Below, one piece after another: positions 58,441-64,000 of a DNA stretch of 64,000 nt. Each line of letters starts with the position of its first letter. Within the stretch, counting starts at the first letter, position 1. The stretch comes from Bacillus sp. FSL H8-0547 (GTDB lineage Bacteria > Bacillota > Bacilli > Bacillales > Bacillaceae), in assembly GCA_038002745.1 (NCBI GenBank), contig JBBODD010000001.1:2914001-2978000 (forward strand), given 5' to 3'. The translations under genes were made by a program, and so were the position numbers. Below the pieces are notes generated by a model that was given only the letters and a program-made list of their open reading frames with translations, did not search any database and had not been told where the DNA came from.

Positions 58441-58689
58441 ATGAAAATCAGATCCTCCAAAATTTCTTTTTCAGACCTTAATGTTCTTGAAATAGCAAAT
58501 AACTCTGGGGTATTTATAGGCAGAAACAGGCAGGTCAAGTGGAATACTGCGGCCTGCAGCCACTCCGGCTTCGGCAGAGTCTCCGGCAATGAAAATGAAA
58601 TCGCTCATTCGATACATCTTGTCCTGCATGAGCATGTAAAAAAAGAAAAAGGGTCTCAGCAGGCGGACAAAGGAAGCGTGGCACCCTAA
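58441..58689 (+). CDS. GerPA/GerPF-like small spore protein (1)
   Basis: An 82-residue protein. Its core (KISFSDLNVLEIANNSGVFIGRN, QVKW, HSGFGRVSGNENEI) follows the pattern shared by the neighbours: INV-x-I-x-NSG-x-F-x-G-x-N-x-Q-x2-W, then GFG-x-I/V-x-G-x2-N. That layout resembles the GerPA/GerPF spore germination family, whose members help small germinants cross the spore coat. ATG 58441 follows GGAGG by 8 nt. It is transcribed away from the fusion gene at 58358. Its stop codon overlaps that of the convergent gene at 58686. The C-terminal tail is Lys/His-rich. Confidence 0.65.
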   Translation: MKIRSSKISFSDLNVLEIANNSGVFIGRNRQVKWNTAACSHSGFGRVSGNENEIAHSIHLVLHEHVKKEKGSQQADKGSVAP

Positions 58690-58895
58690 TTCTGTTCACC
58701 GTCTGTTTTCTTTTTCTGAACGTTCGCCGATGTGATTGTATGGTGAATCGTATTGGAATTTCCGCGTACTCGTCCAAATCCTTCATGGGCGCCGGATCGA
58801 TTTGTCCATTTGTACTGAAAGTTCTCCCCATAAAACATCCCGGAGCTATGCTTTATCTGGTATACATTTATTGAATGAAAATGGATATTTGCCAA
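58686..58895 (-). CDS. GerPA/GerPF-like small spore protein (2)
   Basis: A 69-residue protein with the shared core: NIHFHSINVYQIKHSSGMFYGENFQYKW, then HEGFGRVRGNSNTIHHTI. Close to member 1 in length and pattern, suggesting duplication with inversion, since it points the other way. The TTG at 58895 is preferred because GAGAGGGG lies 7 nt upstream. The TTG at 58901 would leave one nt. Its stop overlaps that of member 1. A role in the spore coat is inferred from the family. Confidence 0.62.
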   Translation of the reverse strand: MANIHFHSINVYQIKHSSGMFYGENFQYKWTNRSGAHEGFGRVRGNSNTIHHTITSANVQKKKTDGEQN

Positions 58896-58977
58896 TTCCA
58901 AGCCCCTCTCTCAAACTCTGCACACTATTTTCCCCTATTACATGTATATAGAATCTCTGATGAAGTATGACCGCAGC

Positions 58978-59008
58978 AAAAAGAAAACCACTGTTTGCGG
59001 TGGTTTTC
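58978..59008 (-). terminator. Terminator of the minus-strand GerP-like pair
   Basis: Read on the minus strand GAAAACCAC pairs with GTGGTTTTC around a short loop and is followed by TTTTTG. It lies just after the gene at 59011. Confidence 0.85.
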
Positions 59009-59010
59009 AG

Positions 59011-59262
59011 TCAGCTTTGGTAGACAGGCTGATCATTGGAGCCCTGATTCTGAGTGAAATCCGAATCCATAAAATCATCATCATGGATAATATTCACCGT
59101 ATCTACGGCCAGATTATTCGCACCCATGATTTTCCCGAATCCAAAATTGCTCTTCATGCTCACTGTCCAGTCATATTGAGTATTCGTCCCCGTGAAAATT
59201 CCGGAATTTCCGGACAGGGAGGTCACATTAATATTGGTGAACTGTATAGATAAACTCTTCAT
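59011..59262 (-). CDS. GerPA/GerPF-like small spore protein (3)
   Basis: An 83-residue protein with the same pattern: LSIQFTNINVTSLSGNSGIFTGTNTQYDW, then NFGFGKIMGANNLAVDTVNII. The C-terminal tail is acidic and Asn/Gln-rich (DDDFMDSDFTQNQGSNDQ). Its ATG directly abuts the TAG of the upstream gene (zero spacing), and no good ribosome site is visible. It is therefore probably translated by coupling to the gene at 59505. A terminator follows. Confidence 0.65.
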   Translation of the reverse strand: MKSLSIQFTNINVTSLSGNSGIFTGTNTQYDWTVSMKSNFGFGKIMGANNLAVDTVNIIHDDDFMDSDFTQNQGSNDQPVYQS

Positions 59263-59505
59263 CTAAATCTGTGAAACCGGCTGAGGGTTTATATTTTCAG
59301 GCTGGGCAATCGCCATATCGGCCAGATCCTGATCGTTGATAATATTTGTGCAGCCAATTGCACCCGAATTGATGAAGTTCCCGTTTCCCGAGTTGAATTT
59401 CCCCTGGGCATTCCAGTCCGGCTGGCTGTTCTGCCCCGAAGAAATGATGGAATTTGCAGCCATGCTTACAACATTGATCATATTGAATACGACAGATACC
59501 GGCAC
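59263..59505 (-). CDS. GerPA/GerPF-like small spore protein (4)
   Basis: An 80-residue protein. Its core (VFNMINVVSMAANSIISSGQNSQPDW, then FNSGNGNFINSGAIGCTNIIND) keeps the family pattern, with NSGNGNFINSG in place of GFGxIxG, closer to classical GerPF. The GTG at 59505 is preferred (GGAGG 8 nt upstream, product begins MPVSVVF). An ATG at 59520 would leave 3 nt. A sigma-K-like promoter lies 35-65 bp upstream. It is the lead gene of a two-gene unit with the gene at 59262. Confidence 0.67.
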   Translation of the reverse strand: MPVSVVFNMINVVSMAANSIISSGQNSQPDWNAQGKFNSGNGNFINSGAIGCTNIINDQDLADMAIAQPENINPQPVSQI

Positions 59506-59539
59506 AATCCAATCCTCCATTTCTCCTGCTGTAATACGT

Positions 59540-59570
59540 TAGTATATGTGTTGGATGCGGGTAGTGTGAA
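59540..59570 (-). promoter_or_regulatory. Probable sigma-K promoter of the GerP-like pair
   Basis: On the minus strand CATATACTA (59548-59540) matches the sigma-K -10 CATANNNTA. TTCACA (59570-59565), 16 nt upstream, provides the AC-bearing -35. Late mother-cell expression would suit coat-associated GerP-type proteins. Confidence 0.6.
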
Positions 59571-59623
59571 CTTGTTTGGTTAAACGCGGCTGGATTGTTA
59601 GGGGCGAAGCGATATAAGTGGTA

Positions 59624-59962
59624 AATGACCTTTCGATAAAGGGTTAAAAGTAAGGTGCTAATGACCGTTCAGCGCTTGCGGATGAGCGTGAATGGTTAAA
59701 AGCAGGAGAGAAATGACCTTTCAGTACTTGCGGATGAGCGTGAAGGGTTAAAAGCAGGAGAGAAATGACCGTTCAGTACTTGCGGAAGAGCATGAAGGGT
59801 TAAAACCGGGAGTGAAATGACCTTTCAGTGCTTGCGGATGAGCGTGAAGGGTTAAAAGCAAAAGTGAAATGACCCTTCAGCGTTTGAGGATCAGCCTGAA
59901 GAGTTAAAAGCAAGGAGTTAATGACCCTTCAGCATTTACAAATGAGCATAAAGGAAAGTCAT
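59624..59962 (+). repeat. 52-bp tandem repeat array
   Basis: Units begin with AATGACC at 59624, 59660, 59712, 59764, 59816, 59868 and 59920. All spacings after the first are exactly 52 bp, and the first unit is shortened to 36 bp. A typical unit contains ACC(C/T/G)TTCAG, CTTGCGGATGAGCG and TGAAGGGTTAAAAGCA, so ACCCTTCA-type and TGAAGGGT-type arms can pair within each unit. The period is not a multiple of three and no frame crosses it, so it is non-coding. Confidence 0.93.
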
Positions 59963-59967
59963 CCATG

Positions 59968-60057
59968 ACAAAAAAACCACCAGTAAAGCAAGTTGAAGAC
60001 TTTACGGATGGTTTTGTTTTTTGTCCTGCGGAGCTAAACAAGCGATTCCGCTTTTCT
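59968..60057 (+). repeat. R1 dispersed repeat, partial copy e (3' half)
   Basis: Contains a central hairpin (AAAACCACCAGTAAAG with CTTTACGGATGGTTTT) and the R1 right end (CGGAGCTAAACAAGCGATTCC, then GCTTTTCT) but lacks the TTGTCCAGCTCC left end. A complete copy follows directly. Confidence 0.7.
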
Positions 60058-60059
60058 CG

Positions 60060-60178
60060 TTGTCCAGCTCCATCGCCCAACTCCTCGGCCAGAACGGCTC
60101 CGTCGTAAAAAGCAAACCCGGCTTTTTTCGTCGGATCCTTTTCTGTCCTTCGGAGCTAACCGGGCGATTCCGCTTTTC
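60060..60178 (+). repeat. R1 dispersed repeat, copy c
   Basis: Starts TTGTCCAGCTCCATCGCCC and ends GGGCGATTCCGCTTTTC. The central stem pairs GGCTCCGTCG-type with CGTCGGATCC-type arms. It abuts partial copy e. Confidence 0.85.
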
Positions 60179-60187
60179 GTACATAAC

Positions 60188-60673
60188 TTACTTCTTCTTA
60201 AGAAACAATAAGTAAAAACCGCCAAGAATTAACAGAACAGGCCAGAATTTCTGGACGACCTGAACGCCTTGCTCGACCCAACCGAGACCGTTTATGATCG
60301 AGTCGAAAAAGTGGAGAAATGCGGCGAGCAGGAGTAGAATGATTCCTTGTACGGATCCTGTTTTCGTTTTGGCTGACCGGAGTATGATGCCGAGTCCGAT
60401 GATAAAAGTGATGGCAGGCGCGTGTTCAGGCCAGTCGGGGAACTGTCCGAAGCAAAGAAAATGCACGCCGAGTCCTCCAAGCAGGATGCCGGGAAGTATG
60501 GCATTTTCATCCTGATCAAAATGGCCTCCGATCAGAAAAGCAAGCCCAAAAAGAATGAGCAGGGTCTGCCATGACTGCTGCTGGTCAAATAGCTTGATCT
60601 GAAAGGTTTCCAGCGCATAGTAAAAACCGATCGCAAGCAGGGCGTAGGCAGAAAAGTTTGTCGATTTTTTCAT
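60188..60673 (-). CDS. Polytopic membrane protein, LiaI/LiaF-N-like
   Basis: A 161-residue membrane protein with about five hydrophobic segments: YALLAIGFYYALETF, TLLILFGLAFLIGGHF, AILPGILLGGLGVHFLCFG, AITFIIGLGIIL, and GIILLLLAAFLHFF with a final PVLLILGGFYLLFL before KKK. The WPVLLILGG-type end and paired-helix layout resemble LiaI/LiaF N-terminal and DUF5668-type proteins. I do not recognise a specific gene. The slot next to hemA may correspond to ysxD of B. subtilis. ATG 60673 follows GAGGTG. The gene is antiparallel to hemA. Confidence 0.65.
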   Translation of the reverse strand: MKKSTNFSAYALLAIGFYYALETFQIKLFDQQQSWQTLLILFGLAFLIGGHFDQDENAILPGILLGGLGVHFLCFGQFPDWPEHAPAITFIIGLGIILRSAKTKTGSVQGIILLLLAAFLHFFDSIINGLGWVEQGVQVVQKFWPVLLILGGFYLLFLKKK

Positions 60674-60896
60674 TTCAGTCACCTCTTAATTAAGACGATT
60701 ACCTTGATTGTAAGCACTTTTTTTGGTATTGTTCAAGGTGGACGAATTTGCTGCAGCTTTTGCAGTTTAAAATACAAATCAGCACGAAACCGCATCATCA
60801 TGCGGAATCATGCCGGCTGTTTATCTAGTATGATATCACAGTCCGGCAAGCTTTCAAGAACTGTTCACATTTGTAAAAAGAGAAAAAATCGAGACA

Positions 60897-60905
60897 TGGT
60901 ATAAT
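60897..60905 (+). promoter_or_regulatory. Extended -10 promoter of hemA
   Basis: TGGTATAAT gives a perfect TATAAT with the TG extension. No convincing -35 is seen 17 bp upstream. The 268-bp gap between the membrane-protein gene and hemA holds nothing else I can name. Confidence 0.55.
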
Positions 60906-60941
60906 AGTAGTAGAATTCTTGTATGTGGGGTGTATGACATT

Positions 60942-62297
60942 ATGCATATCTTAGCTGTAGGCTTAAATTATAAAACTGCCCCTGTCGAAATCCGTGAAAA
61001 ACTGACCTTTCAGCCGAATGAACTCGGAGATGCTATGAAAGCACTGAAAGAGCAGAAGAGCATTCTTGAAAACATCATTGTTTCGACTTGTAACCGGACA
61101 GAGATTTATACAGTTGTGGACCAGCTTCATACTGGCCGTTATTATATTAAAGCATTTTTAGCCGAGTGGTTCGGCCTTGATAAGGACACATTTTCTCCTT
61201 TTTTGACCATGTACGAAAACGACGGTGCCATTGAGCATCTTTTCAGTGTTTCATGTGGCCTTGATTCAATGGTTCTCGGAGAAACACAGATTCTCGGCCA
61301 GGTGCGTACAAGCTTCATGCTCGGACAAACAGAAGGTACGATCGGAACGGTGTTTAACCATCTGTTTAAACAGGCAGTGACGCTTGCCAAAAAAGCACAC
61401 TCTGAGACTGATATCGGAGCTAACGCAGTTTCTGTCAGCTATGCAGCTGTTGAACTTGCGAAGAAAATATTCGGCGACCTGACGAACAAGCACGTCCTTA
61501 TTCTCGGTGCCGGCAAAATGGGCGAGCTTGCTGCACAGAACCTTCATGGCAGCGGAGTGCGCAAAGTGACGGTTGTAAACCGCACGTTTGAAAAAGCAGA
61601 GGTTCTGGCCAGAAAATTCAGCGGCCATGCAAAAGGGATAAATGAACTGCAGTGCGCGCTGGTCGAAGCGGACATCCTGATCAGCTCAACCGGTTCAAGT
61701 GATTTTGTCATCACAAAAGAGATGATGGCTCCTGCTGAAAAAATGAGAAAGGGCAAGCCGCTGTTTATGGTGGATATTGCGGTTCCCCGTGATCTTGACC
61801 CTGCTCTTGATGAACTTGAAAGTGTGTTTCTGTATGATATTGACGATCTTCAGGGAATTGTGGACGCCAACCTTCAGGAGCGCCAAAAAGCAGCGGAGGA
61901 AATCGGATTGATGCTAGAGGCAGAGATTGTCGCCTTCAAGCAATGGCTCGGCACACTCGGAGTTGTTCCTGTCATTTCGGCGCTTCGCGAAAAAGCGCTT
62001 GGCATTCAGGCTGAAACGATGCAAAGCCTCGAGCGCAAAATGCCTAATCTGACTGACCGTGAACTGAAGCTTCTGAACAAGCACACAAAAAGCATTATTA
62101 ACCAGATGCTCCGCGATCCGATTCTTAAGGTGAAAGAGCTTGCTGCTGAGTCGGACGCAGAACAGAATCTGGAGCTTTTCATGAAGATCTTTGATATTGA
62201 AGAAGCAGTTGAAGAGCAAAAACGCAGAGAAAACTCGGTTTCTTTAAGCAGCTCTCAGGCGGTGCCTGGGCAGGCAAGAGCTTCACTTCAAACGTAA
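60942..62297 (+). CDS. hemA: Glutamyl-tRNA reductase
   Basis: Reduces glutamyl-tRNA to glutamate-1-semialdehyde, the first step of C5 heme synthesis. The 451-residue protein has the catalytic Cys in [15 protein letters not shown] (about residue 50), [36 protein letters not shown], the NADPH site [16 protein letters not shown], and a C-terminal dimerisation helix. ATG 60942 matches the homologue start MHILAVG. GGGGTG lies upstream. First gene of hemA-hemX-hemC. Confidence 0.96.
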   Translation: MHILAVGLNYKTAPVEIREKLTFQPNELGDAMKALKEQKSILENIIVSTCNRTEIYTVVDQLHTGRYYIKAFLAEWFGLDKDTFSPFLTMYENDGAIEHLFSVSCGLDSMVLGETQILGQVRTSFMLGQTEGTIGTVFNHLFKQAVTLAKKAHSETDIGANAVSVSYAAVELAKKIFGDLTNKHVLILGAGKMGELAAQNLHGSGVRKVTVVNRTFEKAEVLARKFSGHAKGINELQCALVEADILISSTGSSDFVITKEMMAPAEKMRKGKPLFMVDIAVPRDLDPALDELESVFLYDIDDLQGIVDANLQERQKAAEEIGLMLEAEIVAFKQWLGTLGVVPVISALREKALGIQAETMQSLERKMPNLTDRELKLLNKHTKSIINQMLRDPILKVKELAAESDAEQNLELFMKIFDIEEAVEEQKRRENSVSLSSSQAVPGQARASLQT

Positions 62298-62315
62298 GTG
62301 AGAGGAATTTGATGT

Positions 62316-63149
62316 ATGCCAGAAATGAGTTTACCTAGAATAAACGAACTGATTATAATTCTTTATGCATTCAGTGTTCTCTTTTTTTTCATAGATTTTA
62401 TTCATAACAACCGGAAGGCCAGCAAAATTGCCTTCTGGTTGCTTTCTATTGTTTGGCTGCTGCAAACAATTTTTTTGTTTTATCAAATGTTTGAGACCGG
62501 CAGATTTCCAGTCCTGAACATATCAGAAGGGCTTTATTTTTATTCGTGGGTGCTAGTGACGCTGTCGGTCGTCTTAAACCGTTTTTTGAAAGCGGATTTT
62601 ATTATCTTTTTTACAAATGTGCTCGGTTTTATCATGCTGAGCATCCACACATTCGCGCCGTCACAATATGAATCGGCAGCGGTTTCCGGACAGCTGATTT
62701 CGGAGCTTTTGTTTATCCACATCACAATGGCCATCCTGTCTTACGGGGCTTTTACCCTGTCTTTCGTTTTTTCTATTTTGTATTTGATTCAGTACAATTT
62801 GCTGAAGAAGAAAAAATGGGGAAAGCAGCTGATCCGGATTGACGATCTGGCCAAGCTTGATCACATGTCATATGTATTAAATGTGATTGGTGTACCGATG
62901 CTGTTACTGAGCTTAATTCTCGGAACGATCTGGGCCTATCTGAAAATCCCGAACTTCCACTGGTACGACGCGAAGGTAACCGGTTCGTTCATGATGCTCC
63001 TTGTGTACGGCTATTATTTATACAGCCGGATTGTGAAGGAGTGGCATGGAAAACAGGTGGCTTATTATAACGCAGCAGCCTTTTTAATTTTATTAATTAA
63101 TTTCTTTTTATTCGGAAGCCTTTCAAGGTTTCATATTTGGGACTCTTAA
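62316..63149 (+). CDS. hemX: HemX, cytochrome c assembly-type membrane protein
   Basis: A 277-residue protein with about eight membrane segments, related to CcsA-type cytochrome c assembly proteins. In B. subtilis HemX lowers the cellular level of HemA. Segments include IIILYAFSVLFFFIDFI, IAFWLLSIVWLLQTIFLF, GLYFYSWVLVTLSVVL, FIIFFTNVLGFIMLSIHTF and LLFIHITMAILSYGAFTLSFVFSILYLI. A FHW-Y-AKVTG loop precedes MMLLVYGYYLY, the usual pattern. It lies 18 nt after hemA. Confidence 0.92.
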   Translation: MPEMSLPRINELIIILYAFSVLFFFIDFIHNNRKASKIAFWLLSIVWLLQTIFLFYQMFETGRFPVLNISEGLYFYSWVLVTLSVVLNRFLKADFIIFFTNVLGFIMLSIHTFAPSQYESAAVSGQLISELLFIHITMAILSYGAFTLSFVFSILYLIQYNLLKKKKWGKQLIRIDDLAKLDHMSYVLNVIGVPMLLLSLILGTIWAYLKIPNFHWYDAKVTGSFMMLLVYGYYLYSRIVKEWHGKQVAYYNAAAFLILLINFFLFGSLSRFHIWDS

Positions 63150-63181
63150 TGCAAGATACATCCTAGTTGGAGGAACTCATT

Positions 63182-64000
63182 ATGCGCAAAATCATTGTAG
63201 GATCCAGACGAAGCAAACTGGCTTTGACCCAGACGAATTGGGTGATTGACCAGCTGAAAAAAATCGGGCTGCCTTTTGACTTTGAAGTCCGGGAAATCGT
63301 GACAAAGGGCGATCAGATTCTTGATGTCACCCTCTCAAAAGTGGGAGGAAAAGGCCTATTTGTAAAAGAGATTGAACAGGCCATGCTTGACGGCGAGATT
63401 GATATGGCTGTTCACAGCATGAAGGATATGCCGGCTGTACTGCCGGAAGGGCTGACAATCGGCTGCATTCCGCACCGTGAAGATGCAAGGGATGCTTTTA
63501 TTTCTAAAAATCACGTCAGTCTTGCTGACCTCCCTGCAGGTGCAGTGGTGGGAACAAGCAGTTTAAGAAGAAGCGCCCAGCTCCTTGCCATGAGGCCTGA
63601 TCTTGATATCAAGTGGATCAGAGGCAATATCGACACGCGCCTGGCAAAGCTTCAGCATGAAGATTATGATGCGATCATCCTTGCAGCAGCCGGTCTTGCG
63701 AGAATGGGCTGGAGCCAGGACGTTGTGACAGAATTTCTTGATGCGAAAGACTGCGTTCCGGCAGTCGGCCAGGGCGCGCTTTCCATCGAATGCCGTGCAG
63801 ACGATCATGAGCTGCTTACTCTTTTGTCCCATTTTACGGATGAAGCGACACAGCTTGCCGTTCAGGCAGAGCGCACCTTCCTTCACGTGATGGAGGGCGG
63901 ATGCCAGGTGCCGATTGCAGGGTATGCAGAAGTGGCTTTTGACAAAGAAATTTCGCTTACCGCACTGATTGCCTCTCCTGACGGAAAAGAGATCTATAAA
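63182..64000 (+). CDS. hemC: Porphobilinogen deaminase, 3'-truncated by window edge
   Basis: Polymerises four porphobilinogens into hydroxymethylbilane. The 273 visible residues of about 310 start [20 protein letters not shown] and include [39 protein letters not shown] (catalytic Asp), [22 protein letters not shown] and [14 protein letters not shown]. The Cys that attaches the dipyrromethane cofactor is present in [23 protein letters not shown] precedes the ATG. The frame is open to the window end. Third gene of the hem operon. Confidence 0.96.
   Translation, partial: MRKIIVGSRRSKLALTQTNWVIDQLKKIGLPFDFEVREIVTKGDQILDVTLSKVGGKGLFVKEIEQAMLDGEIDMAVHSMKDMPAVLPEGLTIGCIPHREDARDAFISKNHVSLADLPAGAVVGTSSLRRSAQLLAMRPDLDIKWIRGNIDTRLAKLQHEDYDAIILAAAGLARMGWSQDVVTEFLDAKDCVPAVGQGALSIECRADDHELLTLLSHFTDEATQLAVQAERTFLHVMEGGCQVPIAGYAEVAFDKEISLTALIASPDGKEIYK

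Noticed and set aside
59624-59962. Possible CRISPR array
   Set aside because: Adjacent units are similar over the whole 52 bp. There is no constant repeat separated by unique spacers and no cas gene nearby. It is a tandem minisatellite.
60002-60225. Frames of 60-64 codons between the GerP-like island and hemA
   Set aside because: They are translations of R1 copies c and e. No start signals.

Overview
This window is a core-chromosome segment from a low-GC, endospore-forming Bacillaceae bacterium. Gene order follows the Bacillus subtilis thrS-to-hemC region almost gene for gene, and spore genes (sspI, gerE, gerM, lonB and a GerP-like group) are present. I cannot fix the genus from the sequence alone. 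Both ends cut a gene: thrS lacks its 5' part and hemC its 3' part.

Layout. 1-3.0 kb: thrS end, then infC-rpmI-rplT behind an L20-type leader. 3.0-6.5 kb: ysdA, a VTT membrane protein, ysdB behind a sigma-W-type promoter, a dimeric dUTPase, the M42 aminopeptidase ysdC, sspI. 6.8-11.4 kb: an rRNA methyltransferase and pheST behind a Phe T-box. 11.5-18.1 kb: rnhC, zapA, cvpA, polX, mutS2, yshE and a candidate 27-residue membrane peptide. 18.3-24.1 kb: fatty-acid catabolism (lcfA, fadR with a clear operator, fadB, etfB, etfA) and trxA. 24.3-28.3 kb: uvrC, a lysine riboswitch with lysC (and its nested beta-subunit start), yslB. 28.6-37.6 kb: sdhCAB, a hot-dog thioesterase, gerE, a MarR regulator with racE, gerM-rph-rdgB-ysnB and tRNA-Arg(TCT). 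38.4-48.0 kb: ilvE, then ilvBNC-leuABCD behind a Leu T-box, a complete branched-chain amino acid pathway. 48.2-57.7 kb: ysoA, tig, clpX, lonB (sigma-F-type promoter), lonA, ysxC. 57.7-60.7 kb: an accessory island. 60.9-64 kb: hemA-hemX-hemC.

The least ordinary part is the island between ysxC and hemA. It holds five genes of a GerPA/GerPF-like spore-protein family, one of them fused to a GerPC-like N-terminal part. Next to them lie a non-coding 52-bp tandem array whose units fold into hairpins, and one and a half copies of a dispersed repeat.

Two dispersed, structured repeat families run through the window. R1 (about 120 bp, four full copies and one partial) and R2 (about 130 bp, four full-type copies and one deleted copy) both show paired base changes in their stems. 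At 37.7 kb an R1 copy lies inside an R2 copy.

Regulation is readable in many places: two T-boxes, a lysine riboswitch, an L20 leader with mutually exclusive hairpins, sigma-A promoters, and probable sigma-W, sigma-F and sigma-K promoters.
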